Below the pieces are notes generated by a model. The model worked only from the letters and a program-made list of their open reading frames with translations, was not told the origin of the DNA and did no database searches. Position numbers and translations under genes: made by a program. A stretch of DNA of 64,000 nt. It comes from an uncultured Cyclobacteriaceae bacterium. GTDB taxonomy: Bacteria; Bacteroidota; Bacteroidia; Cytophagales; Cyclobacteriaceae. Location: contig CAJQKV010000005.1 of assembly GCA_905479015.1 (NCBI GenBank), forward strand, positions 62,001-126,000, read 5' to 3'. The number at the start of each line of letters is the position of its first letter. The stretch's first letter is position 1. Positions 54,306 through 63,620 of the stretch are shown here, piece by piece.

Positions 54306-55736
54306 ATGGAGAATAATAACAGGTTTATTTATATAGCTCTGACTATGTTTTTGCTAGGATGTCAAGATCCTCAGAAAGACAAAATGAAGAGACCCAATAT
54401 TTTGTTTCTGTTGGCCGATGATTTGGGCTATAATGAAATAGGGGCCTATGGGCAAAAGATCATCAAGACACCAGAACTAGATAAGCTGGCTGCAAGTAGT
54501 ATGAAGTTCACCAATTTTTATGCTGGAAATGCTGCTTGCGCTCCTTCTCGAGCAGTTTTGTTAACAGGAAAGAACCCCACTAACGTGACCATAAGAGGGA
54601 ATGCAGGCTATTTTGGAAATGACAAATGGGAGGGTGTAGCGCTGGATCAAGATGCTTTTACACTGGGTGAAATGCTCAAGGAGCAGGGATACCAAACTGC
54701 ATTTATCGGTAAATGGCATTTAGACCACCCGGACGATGTAAATACTTGGGCTTCTGGACATGGATTTGATTATGCAGCTCAAGAACAATGGCCTGCCCGA
54801 TTCAATCCCATTCGCCTGTTTCCTCCAAATAGGCTTTGGGTGAATGGTGATCAAGAATATATTCCTTATGATTATAAAAAATACTCATGTAAAGATGAGT
54901 TACGCACGGATTTAGCCTTCGATTTTCTGGAAAATAGGGAAAAAGAAAACCCTTTTTTCCTTTTCATGTCTTACCGTTCTCCGCATAGTTTTGAAGGCCC
55001 GATTAGAGATACCTTATTTTACGCAGATCAAGATTGGCCTGATATAGAAAAGGCACATGCCGCTAAAATTACTTTGTTAGACAGACAAATTGGGAGGCTC
55101 TTGAGGCAGTTAAAGAAGATCGGAGTATTGGACAATACACTGGTCGTATTCACGAGTGATAACGGACCTCATTTTGCACCTGGGGGTCACGACCATGAGT
55201 TTTTTGACAGTAATGGCCCTTTACGAGGAGGGAAGCGTGATTTATATGAGGGTGGTATCCGCGTGCCTATGTTGGTATCATGGAGGGGGAATGTAAGCCC
55301 TGCTACAACGACCAAATATATCTTAGGTTTTCAAGACGTGATGCCCACTTTTGCTGAAATTGTAGGGGCCCCCATTCCTGAGCAAACGGATGGTCTGTCA
55401 TTTCTACCTCTCCTAGTAGGGGCGCCACAAAAAAAGCATGAATTTTTAAATTGGGAATACCAGATGAGTGGATGGTTTCAAACTCTACCAAAGGGTGGAT
55501 TTAGGCAATCTATCCGCCGTGAAAATTGGAAAGCAGTCCGTTACGGAGTCAATACTGAAACAGAATTGTATAACCTAGACCATGATATTTCAGAGGCTCA
55601 AAACTTAGCCAAAGCGTATCCTCAAATTGTGGAAGAGATGAATGCACATTTTGCATCTGCGAGAACGGAAACTGCAAGATTCCCTTTTGGAGGGGTCATT
55701 CAAGATCATAAATCAATGAACAAACTAATTAAATAA
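54306..55736 (+). CDS. Type I sulfatase, lipoprotein
   Basis: 476 residues with lipobox FLLGC (Cys19). Alkaline-phosphatase-fold arylsulfatase: metal-binding LLADDLGYNEIGAYG, formylglycine motif CAPSR (Cys78, to be converted by a sulfatase-maturing enzyme), GKWHLDHP, and FTSDNGPHFAPGGHDHEF near the second metal site. It hydrolyses sulfate esters, presumably on a sulfated polysaccharide, at the periplasm or cell surface. First gene of the carbohydrate locus. A near-consensus -7 box (TAAATTGG, 54294-54301) ends four bases before the ATG. One base separates it from the GH97 gene. Confidence 0.93.
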   Translation: MENNNRFIYIALTMFLLGCQDPQKDKMKRPNILFLLADDLGYNEIGAYGQKIIKTPELDKLAASSMKFTNFYAGNAACAPSRAVLLTGKNPTNVTIRGNAGYFGNDKWEGVALDQDAFTLGEMLKEQGYQTAFIGKWHLDHPDDVNTWASGHGFDYAAQEQWPARFNPIRLFPPNRLWVNGDQEYIPYDYKKYSCKDELRTDLAFDFLENREKENPFFLFMSYRSPHSFEGPIRDTLFYADQDWPDIEKAHAAKITLLDRQIGRLLRQLKKIGVLDNTLVVFTSDNGPHFAPGGHDHEFFDSNGPLRGGKRDLYEGGIRVPMLVSWRGNVSPATTTKYILGFQDVMPTFAEIVGAPIPEQTDGLSFLPLLVGAPQKKHEFLNWEYQMSGWFQTLPKGGFRQSIRRENWKAVRYGVNTETELYNLDHDISEAQNLAKAYPQIVEEMNAHFASARTETARFPFGGVIQDHKSMNKLIK

Positions 55737-55737
55737 A

Positions 55738-58179
55738 ATGAGTAAATCACCTATGGATAACCATCGAATTGTGACAGGACAGTTGATTTTCTTAATACTA
55801 GTTATTCTATTGAGTGCCTGTCATTCGAATCTGAATGAAGTCATTATTACCTCACCCAATAATATAAATACAGTGAGCATTTTGATTGATGAAGGTAAGT
55901 TACTTTACCAGATAAATCATGAAAAAAAACTGATTGTTCTTCCCTCGAGACTGGGGTTTATTTTTAAAGATGGTTTATCCTTTTCAAATAGTTTTGAGAT
56001 CGAGGGTACTCAATTCTCAAAAGTAGACGAAACCTGGCAGCAACCTTGGGGTTCGGTAAAGACGATTAGAAATCATTATCAGGAAGCGATCATTTCCCTT
56101 TCATCGTCAAGTGATCCAGAGAATCAAATGGATCTGATAGTAAGGGCTTATGATGACGGGATTGCCTTTAGATATTTTGTTCGAGATTTGAGAGATACCA
56201 AAACAGTGGTGATTCAGGATGAATTGACGGAGTTCAATCTTGCTGAAGATGCTCAATCATGGTGGATTAAGGCATATCAACCCAGTAGATATGAACAATT
56301 ATATCAATCCACTAAAATATCATTGCTCGATACAGTTCATACCCCTTTGACCATGCGTTTTGAAGATGGGATACATGTGAGTATCCATGAGGCCGCCTTG
56401 ACTGATTATTCTTCGATGCAAATTGCTGGAAGTGACAAATCAACGCATTTGAATTGTGATTTGGCCCCTTGGTCCAATGGAGATAAGGTACGAACAGTGG
56501 TGCCTTTTATGACACCTTGGCGAACCATTAAAATAGCCAATACAGCAGCTGATTTGTTGGCTTCACATCTTACGTTGAATTGTAATCCTGCCAATAAATT
56601 GGGTGAGGTATCATGGATCAAACCATCAAAATATATAGGCATTTGGTGGGGCATGATTGTGGGTAAGTGGACTTGGGGTGAGGGTCCAAGACATGGAGCT
56701 ACCGTAGACAGAGCTAAAAAATATATCGATTTTGCGGCAAAAAATGGCTTCGATGAAGTATTGATTGAAGGGATATCCGCAGGCTTCACAGGATTATTTC
56801 CTGGAGACACGGTGACCACAAGCTTCACCGAAACAACTTCAGACTTTGACCTTGAACTCGTCCAGCATTATGCCAAGTCAAAAGGAGTTTCACTTCAATC
56901 CTATCAAGAGTCTAGTGCCAGTACGCGAAATTATTTAATCCAAGTTGATACAGCTTTTGCACAATTGAAATCATTGGGGATACAAAAGGCCAAAATTGGA
57001 CACGTAGGAGCTATGTTGGATAAGAGTGAATATCATTACGGCCAGCATGGGGTTAATTATTATCGTGATGTGTTGACAAAGGCTGCGGAATATCAAGTAG
57101 CAGTTAATTTCCATGAACCCATTAAAGATACCGGAGAAAGAAGGACCTATCCCAATATGTTGACCCGAGAAGGAGCTAGAGGAATGGAGTACAATGCCTG
57201 GGGCAATGGAGGAAACCCTGTGGACCATGCTTCCATACTTTCATTTACCCGATTATTGGAATCTCCCATGGACTTCACCCCAGGTATTTTTGATTTGATG
57301 TATGAGAATTTTGATTTTGATAAGGGCGTTGAGTTTCCGGTGAAAATCACTTTACTTGATCAAGGGAATGCCTACACGAATATCAGGTATAAGGGATCAG
57401 AATCCTATTGGCAAAGTAAGCCTATGATGCGAGAATTAATTATTGAAGGAAAAGATACAACCTATCAATGGACTCTTACAGAAATGATGAAACCTGGCGA
57501 ATGGGAATGGGGAATCAGCGTACATGATATTGCTACTGATAATAATAATACTTGGTTACTCAATATCTTAGGAAAGCCAAATCAAAAAATTCAGGTATCA
57601 AAGGAAGGTCAGGTCAAGGGAGATGTACTTATGACGCTTGCTGATCAAGGAATTGCTCCAAAAAATAGAATGAAAGCATCAAAAGAGGATTTGGAAGTAG
57701 TTTTTCCAAATGAGTTTGGCAAAACACAAAGAGTGAATACTACCTTAGCAAAACAGTTGGCCTATTATGTGGTAATCTATAGCCCCATTCAAATGGCTGC
57801 TGATTTCATTGAAAATTATGAGGATGTACCCGCATTTCAATTCATTAAAGATGTGCCCGTCGATTGGGATACTACTGTAGTTATTAATGGGGAAATAGGT
57901 GAGTACGTGACCATTGCCCGAAGGGATAGAAACAGCCAAGATTGGTATTTGGGATCGATTACCAATGAGGAAGCGAGGACATTCGATGTAGATCTTTCAT
58001 TTTTAGATGCCAAAGGAGGATATACAGCTGAAATTTATGCTGACGGGCCGAAAGCCGATTGGGAATTAAATCCATACGAGATGAGTATTGGGAATGAGTC
58101 AGTGGGGACTTCCTATGAAATTAAATTGGCGCGCGGCGGAGGTCATGCGGTAAGATTTAAACATGAAGATTCAGAGTAG
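55738..58179 (+). CDS. Glycoside hydrolase family 97, lipoprotein
   Basis: 813 residues; signal with lipobox LLSAC (Cys28, or 23 if the ATG at 55753 is used). N-terminal super-sandwich (about 35-285) with MDLIVRAYDDGIAFRYFV, then a (beta/alpha)8 catalytic barrel (about 295-520) with KYIGIWWGM, VNFHEPIKDTGERRTYPN and REGARGMEYNAWG, and a C-terminal sheet domain. The Glu in FHEP and in RGMEYN match the bases of the inverting (SusB-type) subgroup, and no nucleophile Asp of the retaining type is seen at KIGHVGA, so an inverting alpha-glycosidase is predicted. A domain-sized insertion (about 524-664) is unusual. Coupled by a one-base gap to the sulfatase. Confidence 0.92.
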   Translation: MSKSPMDNHRIVTGQLIFLILVILLSACHSNLNEVIITSPNNINTVSILIDEGKLLYQINHEKKLIVLPSRLGFIFKDGLSFSNSFEIEGTQFSKVDETWQQPWGSVKTIRNHYQEAIISLSSSSDPENQMDLIVRAYDDGIAFRYFVRDLRDTKTVVIQDELTEFNLAEDAQSWWIKAYQPSRYEQLYQSTKISLLDTVHTPLTMRFEDGIHVSIHEAALTDYSSMQIAGSDKSTHLNCDLAPWSNGDKVRTVVPFMTPWRTIKIANTAADLLASHLTLNCNPANKLGEVSWIKPSKYIGIWWGMIVGKWTWGEGPRHGATVDRAKKYIDFAAKNGFDEVLIEGISAGFTGLFPGDTVTTSFTETTSDFDLELVQHYAKSKGVSLQSYQESSASTRNYLIQVDTAFAQLKSLGIQKAKIGHVGAMLDKSEYHYGQHGVNYYRDVLTKAAEYQVAVNFHEPIKDTGERRTYPNMLTREGARGMEYNAWGNGGNPVDHASILSFTRLLESPMDFTPGIFDLMYENFDFDKGVEFPVKITLLDQGNAYTNIRYKGSESYWQSKPMMRELIIEGKDTTYQWTLTEMMKPGEWEWGISVHDIATDNNNTWLLNILGKPNQKIQVSKEGQVKGDVLMTLADQGIAPKNRMKASKEDLEVVFPNEFGKTQRVNTTLAKQLAYYVVIYSPIQMAADFIENYEDVPAFQFIKDVPVDWDTTVVINGEIGEYVTIARRDRNSQDWYLGSITNEEARTFDVDLSFLDAKGGYTAEIYADGPKADWELNPYEMSIGNESVGTSYEIKLARGGGHAVRFKHEDSE

Positions 58180-58317
58180 GAGCATGATTTATTTAAAGCA
58201 TCTTTTATTATCCTTTTTTGATGGGAGCCATCAAAATGGCTCATTGGAGACTGGATTGCTCATGGTACACCTATTTATATCTCTGAAATATCAATCAATC
58301 AATCAAAACAAAATGAT

Positions 58318-60930
58318 ATGAAAAATTTACTCATGTTTCTATTTATATGTTCTTTATTATTTTCTTGTGGTCCTTCCATAAAATGGATGGATTTAAACCA
58401 TAATGGGACCAAAGATCCCTATGAGGATATCGATCTGTCTTTTGATAAAAGAACCGCTGATTTGGTGAGTAAAATGACGCTTGACGAAAAGATTTCTCAA
58501 ATGCAAAGAGAAGCTCCTGCGATTGAAAGACTGGGAATAACAAAATATTCTTGGGGCAACGAGGGACTTCATGGGGTTGCTTCATGGAAGAGTGGGGAGG
58601 GCTTTACTACGACTGTATTTCCTCAAAGCATAGGAATTGCCAGTACTTGGAATCCAGAACTGGTGAGTCAAGAGGCCAAGGTGATTTCTGATGAAGCAAG
58701 AGCCCTTGCCAACCAACTTGACAATACTAAATTTTTAAGTTTTTGGTCTCCGATGATTAATATGGCCAGAGATCCAAGGTGGGGTCGAACACAAGAAAGC
58801 TATGGTGAAGATCCACTGTTAGTAAGTGAAATAAGTAAAGCTTTTATTCAAGGCTTACAGGGTAAGGATCCCAAGTATATCAAAACTGCTGCCTCTATCA
58901 AACATTTTATTGCTAACAATGTAGATTATCAGCGGCATTATGGAAGCTCAAATATTAGTGAAAAACTTCTGAGAGACTATTATTTCCCTGCTTTTGAAGC
59001 AAATGTTTTGGAGTCCAACGTACAGATTGTCATGTCGGCTTACAATGCGTTAAATGAGGTACCCTGCAGCAGTAATGAGTGGCTACTTCAGGAGGTTTTA
59101 CGTGATGATTGGGGATTTGAGGGTCATGTTGTATCGGATTGTGGCGCAATTTATAATATCCATGCCAACCATTTTTATGTGGATTCTCCTGAGAAAGGTG
59201 CTGCAAGCGCAGTTCTTGCAGGAACAGATCTCAATTGCGGTGGGATGTATACCACATATTTAGCTAAGGCAGTTGAGTTAGGACTACTCACCGAAATAGA
59301 TGTAGATAAAGCAGTTAAAAGGATAATTACCACTGCCATGAGATTGGGGATGTTCGATCCCAAAGAGCAGGTTCCTTTTGCCCAAATCACCCCTGATATT
59401 ATTGAACAAAACGCACATCAAGAATTGGCTAAAGAAGCAGCTTTACAGTCATTGGTACTGTTAAAAAACGAAAATAATTTTCTTCCCTTGTCCAAAAATT
59501 TAACTTCTATTGCCGTAATTGGTCCCAATGCCAATGAATGTATCTATGGAAATTACAGTGGCAAGCCTTCCAAAGGGATCACTCCGTTGGAAGGCATCCA
59601 AGAGATCGTTTCTCAAGAAACGCAGGTTAATTACGCCCAAGGATCGGCTATTCATGATTTCAATCTACCACCTGTGGAAAATGAGGCCTTTTTCTTGACA
59701 CGGGATCGGAAGGAAAAGGGATTGAAAGCGGAGTTTTTTGATAATATGAAATTGCAGGGAAAACCTGTATTGACACGAATTGATAGCAACCTCGTGCATC
59801 AATGGTGGGATGAGAGCCAATTCCCATCAGAATTTGTTCCTGTAGATAAGTTTTCTGTGAGGTGGAAGGGGGTTATTGTTCCTCCAAAATCTACTGAATA
59901 TATGTTCAGTGCTCGAAATACCGTAATGAGCAGTGACGATGACAAGGGAATTCGAATTTATCTGGATAATGAAATTATTTTGGATCAGTGGACCTCTCAT
60001 GTGGGATGGGAGACGGGAATAACCAAAAAATTAGAGGCTGGGAAAGCGTATGATTTTAGAGTTGAATATATAGACGATATTGATTGGGCAGCAGTAACCA
60101 TAGGTTGGAAGCCACTTGAAGACAATTTATTGCAAGAGGCAATAGAAGTAGCCAAAAAATCTGATGCCGTAATTATAGTGCTGGGGTCAAGAAACGATAC
60201 TGAGGGGGAACACCTTGACAGGCAGTCGCTTGATTTGCTTCCAGAGCAGGAGGAGTTGCTTCAGAAAATTTATGAGGTCAACCCCAACATCGTATTGACT
60301 TTAGTCAATGGAAGCCCCATATCGGTAAATTGGGCAGATGAGAACATACCTGCTATTGTAGAGGCTTGGTATCCTGGTCAAGCACAGGGAGTGGCCATAG
60401 CCGAGGTGTTATTTGGAGATTACAATCCAGGCGGAAAATTACCAATAACCATTCCCAAAGCAGCTAGTGATTTGCCTGCATTTGAGGATTATGATATCAC
60501 CAAAGGTAAAACTTATATGTACCAGCGTATCGAACCCCTCTATCCCTTTGGATTTGGGCTTAGTTATACAGATTTTGAAGTTTCAAATGAATCATTACTA
60601 AAGCAACAACTATCCAAAGATGAAGTGATCGAGATATCTTTTGACCTCAAAAACATGGGTTCTATGCAAGGCAGTGAAGTGGTGCAACTCTACATCCGTA
60701 AAAATGATGAAGCACGAGATAATCCTATAAAAATACTAAAAGCATTTGAGCGCGTTTTTTTAGCCGAAGGAGAAAAGCAAAGAATAACCTTAAGTTTCCC
60801 TATCAAGGAACTCGCCCGTTATGATCTTGAGTTTGATAAATTTACTGTAGTTAATGGGAGCTATGATTTTATGGTCGGTAACTCCAGTACTAATTTTTAT
60901 TTCAAAAAAACCCTAGAAATTATTGAATAG
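58318..60930 (+). CDS. Glycoside hydrolase family 3 with inserted PA14 domain, lipoprotein
   Basis: 870 residues with lipobox LLFSC (Cys17). An EF-hand-like loop DLNHNGTKDPYED lies just after the signal. The GH3 N domain (about 40-355) has WGNEGLHGVA and RDPRWGRTQESYGEDP typical of beta-xylosidase/arabinosidase-type members, with nucleophile Asp in VVSDCGA (about 273). The C domain is interrupted by a PA14 domain (about 468-600; GLKAEFFDN ... DWAAVTIGWKP), then resumes with the acid/base region EGEHLDRQSL, and ends in a fibronectin-III-like domain. It should release beta-linked sugars from oligosaccharides in the periplasm or on the surface. 138 bases after GH97. Confidence 0.93.
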   Translation: MKNLLMFLFICSLLFSCGPSIKWMDLNHNGTKDPYEDIDLSFDKRTADLVSKMTLDEKISQMQREAPAIERLGITKYSWGNEGLHGVASWKSGEGFTTTVFPQSIGIASTWNPELVSQEAKVISDEARALANQLDNTKFLSFWSPMINMARDPRWGRTQESYGEDPLLVSEISKAFIQGLQGKDPKYIKTAASIKHFIANNVDYQRHYGSSNISEKLLRDYYFPAFEANVLESNVQIVMSAYNALNEVPCSSNEWLLQEVLRDDWGFEGHVVSDCGAIYNIHANHFYVDSPEKGAASAVLAGTDLNCGGMYTTYLAKAVELGLLTEIDVDKAVKRIITTAMRLGMFDPKEQVPFAQITPDIIEQNAHQELAKEAALQSLVLLKNENNFLPLSKNLTSIAVIGPNANECIYGNYSGKPSKGITPLEGIQEIVSQETQVNYAQGSAIHDFNLPPVENEAFFLTRDRKEKGLKAEFFDNMKLQGKPVLTRIDSNLVHQWWDESQFPSEFVPVDKFSVRWKGVIVPPKSTEYMFSARNTVMSSDDDKGIRIYLDNEIILDQWTSHVGWETGITKKLEAGKAYDFRVEYIDDIDWAAVTIGWKPLEDNLLQEAIEVAKKSDAVIIVLGSRNDTEGEHLDRQSLDLLPEQEELLQKIYEVNPNIVLTLVNGSPISVNWADENIPAIVEAWYPGQAQGVAIAEVLFGDYNPGGKLPITIPKAASDLPAFEDYDITKGKTYMYQRIEPLYPFGFGLSYTDFEVSNESLLKQQLSKDEVIEISFDLKNMGSMQGSEVVQLYIRKNDEARDNPIKILKAFERVFLAEGEKQRITLSFPIKELARYDLEFDKFTVVNGSYDFMVGNSSTNFYFKKTLEIIE

Positions 60931-60960
60931 GAATTTGGGTCAAAAGGGATATTCAAAAAG

Positions 60961-60966
60961 AGGAGG
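60961..60966 (+). promoter_or_regulatory. Strong Shine-Dalgarno-like sequence AGGAGG
   Basis: AGGAGG, extended by A-A-G before it, lies five bases before the ATG at 60972. This is ideal spacing and sequence, yet genes in this window otherwise lack such sites. Confidence 0.5.
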
Positions 60967-60971
60967 AAAAT

Positions 60972-62555
60972 ATGAAAAATAAAAAGAAAATAAAATATTT
61001 AAATAAAAAGTTGAGATTAAATCTATTGTTTATTTTGTTTTTATTCGGTGCCACCTCAGGGCATGCACAAACAAGTTATTTCGAAACATCCACACCTGAA
61101 GCACAAGGAATGTCTTCATTAAATATATTGAAGTTTATTGAACGGTTGGAGGCAGAAATAGACGCAGCACATAGCTTTATGATTATCAGGCATGGTAAAT
61201 TAGTTTCACAAGGCTGGTGGGATCCCTATCAAGCTACTTCATCACATAACATGATGTCTTTGAGTAAAAGCTTTGTCTCAACAGCCGTTGGATTCGCAGT
61301 TCAAGAGCAGCGCATTTCATTGGACGATTTGGTCATTTCTTTTTTTCCAGATAGAGTACCAGATACGTTGTCTTGGCAATTGAAAGAGATGCGCATTCGA
61401 GATTTGTTAACTATGAATACGGGACATCGAAGTGAACCGTTGCCTTTTAGGAAAATTAAAAGTGGTTATGAAGAAATAACGAGTGATTGGATTAAGTATT
61501 TTTTATCTCATGAAGTTGAATTTATGCCCGGAACGCATTTTTTATATAATTCCATGGCTAGTTATATGCTGTCTGCAATCATTCAAAAAGTGACAGGCGA
61601 AAAACTTGTAGATTATTTGGATAGCCGTTTTTTTCAGCCGTTGGAAATTATAAAACCAGAATGGAAAAGTGGCCCTATGGGGATTAACATAGGAGGTTGG
61701 GGTTTGAGTATTACCACTGAGGATATCGCTAAGCTAGGCCAATTTTATTTACAAAAGGGGCAATGGGAAGGGAAGCAACTTTTATCTGAAAATTGGATTG
61801 AACTGGCCACTAGTAAACAAGCATCCAGTGGTAGTAATCCAAACAATGACTGGGCCCAAGGTTATGGATTTCAATTTTGGCGTTCTAGGCATGACAGTTT
61901 TCGTGCAGATGGTACTTTTGGTCAATTTTGTTTGGTGTTGCCCCAATATAATCTAGTGATAGCTACGACTGCAGGAGTCTATAATATGGGACAAATCATG
62001 AATATTGCTTGGGAGACTTTATTACCGGGACTTCAAGAGATTGCCTTGCCAAATGATACCAAAAACTATCAAATTTTGAATAATAAACTTGATGCGCTGC
62101 AACTACCTAAAATTTCAGGTAATAAGGGCAGTTCAGTATATGGCAAAAAGTCTTCTGCTTATCTACTCAATGAAAATCCTTTAGGAGCCAATAGGATTAA
62201 ATTGAATTTAAAAGGGGTTAATCATAGTATTGAGATAACATATGATGACAAAAAGCAAATGATTAGAATAGGTTCCGACAAATACCTAAAAAATATGCTG
62301 CTCTTGAAACCTCCCTTCACAGAAGGGTTGGACTATCTTGATGGGCAAGCATTAAATATTGCAGCAAATGGAGCTTGGATTAGTCCAAAGCAATATTTGT
62401 TAAGAATCTACTTTTATGAGTCTACCGCTAGTGTGGACTATATATTTAATTTTGAGGACAATGAATTTTTTTGGGAAACTAAATTTAACCATATTGGATA
62501 TACCTCTAAAAAGGGAGTTTTCCCTATCACTGGACAAAAAGTAGAGCAACATTAA
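60972..62555 (+). CDS. Secreted serine hydrolase, beta-lactamase/class C (family S12-like)
   Basis: 527 residues with a signal peptide after a lysine-rich lead, cut near GHA-Q. Penicillin-binding-protein-like fold: S-x-x-K in MSLSKSF (Ser about 97), second motif LYNSMASYM in place of Y-x-N, and DGTFGQFCLVLPQ near the third motif. The last 150 residues form a separate beta-rich domain. Members act as esterases, transesterases or peptidases. In this locus an esterase removing acyl groups from a polysaccharide is plausible (inference). 41 bases after GH3 and 13 before the next hydrolase. Confidence 0.85.
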   Translation: MKNKKKIKYLNKKLRLNLLFILFLFGATSGHAQTSYFETSTPEAQGMSSLNILKFIERLEAEIDAAHSFMIIRHGKLVSQGWWDPYQATSSHNMMSLSKSFVSTAVGFAVQEQRISLDDLVISFFPDRVPDTLSWQLKEMRIRDLLTMNTGHRSEPLPFRKIKSGYEEITSDWIKYFLSHEVEFMPGTHFLYNSMASYMLSAIIQKVTGEKLVDYLDSRFFQPLEIIKPEWKSGPMGINIGGWGLSITTEDIAKLGQFYLQKGQWEGKQLLSENWIELATSKQASSGSNPNNDWAQGYGFQFWRSRHDSFRADGTFGQFCLVLPQYNLVIATTAGVYNMGQIMNIAWETLLPGLQEIALPNDTKNYQILNNKLDALQLPKISGNKGSSVYGKKSSAYLLNENPLGANRIKLNLKGVNHSIEITYDDKKQMIRIGSDKYLKNMLLLKPPFTEGLDYLDGQALNIAANGAWISPKQYLLRIYFYESTASVDYIFNFEDNEFFWETKFNHIGYTSKKGVFPITGQKVEQH

Positions 62556-62568
62556 TTTTCATATAATT

Positions 62569-63495
62569 ATGATTAAGCTCTTTATTAAATATTCAATTTT
62601 CGGATTATTGGTTTCCAATCAATGCCACTCAATAGCACAAGCAGTTCCAAAATGGGAAAACATTAATTATGTAGGAGATGATGATTTGGGTCATCTATTA
62701 GACATTTATCTTCCTTCTCAAGGAGCGGGCCCCTTTCCAACAGTAGTAACGATCGCAGGGAGCGCTTGGACAGATAATAATAATAAGTTTTGGGCTTATA
62801 AATATGGTGAACAGGGTGAGGATCTGTTAAAAAATGGATTTGCTGTAGTTTCAATGAATCACAGGTCTTCCTATTGTAGTAATTTTCCTGCTCAAATTCA
62901 TGATGTTAAAGCAGCGGTGAGGTTTATAAGAGGTAACGCAGAAAGATTCAATCTCAATAAAAAATTTATTGGGATCATGGGATATTCCTCTGGAGGCCAT
63001 CTGGCTGCCTTGATGGGTACCAGCGGGGGTCTTGATCAGGTGGCTGAAGGAGATAAAGAAATATCAATTGAAGGTCAATTGGGCAATTTCTTAGGTGAAA
63101 GTAGCCATGTGGATGCAGTGGTAGATTGGTATGGTCCTACAAATTTTATGGTTAGCTGTACTGAGGATTGGAATGGCGATGCAACCAATCGAATGAGATT
63201 TTTAGGGGGAAGTCTTGAAAAAAATAAGGACTTAGGAGCATTGGCAAATCCAATCAAATATGTGGATGAAAAGGATCCTCCATTTCTTATCATGCATGGT
63301 ACCCTTGATAAGGTAGTTCCTATTTGTCAAAGTGAATTACTTTATGAAAAGCTCATGTCAAATGGGAGCGAAGTAAAATTTATTCCTGTTCAAGGGGGGA
63401 ATCATGATTATCCAAGTTGGCAATATGATGTTAAATCAGAGACCGTAAATTTTTTCAAAAGCAGATATTTCATCAAAACAGAAAAAATTGATTGA
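62569..63495 (+). CDS. Secreted alpha/beta hydrolase, carbohydrate-esterase-like
   Basis: 308 residues with a signal peptide (MIKLFIKYSIFGLLVSNQCHSIAQA). Nucleophile elbow MGYSSGGHLAAL (Ser about 139), acid Asp in MHGTLDKVVP and His in GGNHDYPSW complete the triad. The usual oxyanion H-G-G-A-W is replaced by I-A-G-S-A-W. BD-FAE/xylan-esterase-like enzymes of this form deacylate plant or algal polysaccharides. Follows the serine hydrolase by 13 bases in the carbohydrate operon. Confidence 0.87.
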   Translation: MIKLFIKYSIFGLLVSNQCHSIAQAVPKWENINYVGDDDLGHLLDIYLPSQGAGPFPTVVTIAGSAWTDNNNKFWAYKYGEQGEDLLKNGFAVVSMNHRSSYCSNFPAQIHDVKAAVRFIRGNAERFNLNKKFIGIMGYSSGGHLAALMGTSGGLDQVAEGDKEISIEGQLGNFLGESSHVDAVVDWYGPTNFMVSCTEDWNGDATNRMRFLGGSLEKNKDLGALANPIKYVDEKDPPFLIMHGTLDKVVPICQSELLYEKLMSNGSEVKFIPVQGGNHDYPSWQYDVKSETVNFFKSRYFIKTEKID

Positions 63496-63620
63496 CTTTA
63501 ATATGTTTAGACTTAAGTATTTCATTTTTATGCTATCGACTGATTTGATTTCGCTATCGCAGACAGAAATAATGACCGCATTTTTCACGAATGGGGCAAA
63601 AAATATTAAATGAATTTTTT

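Noticed and set aside
56406-56828. 140-codon open frame on the minus strand inside the GH97 gene
   Set aside because: It lies wholly inside a well-supported enzyme gene on the other strand and shows no protein features; a shadow frame.
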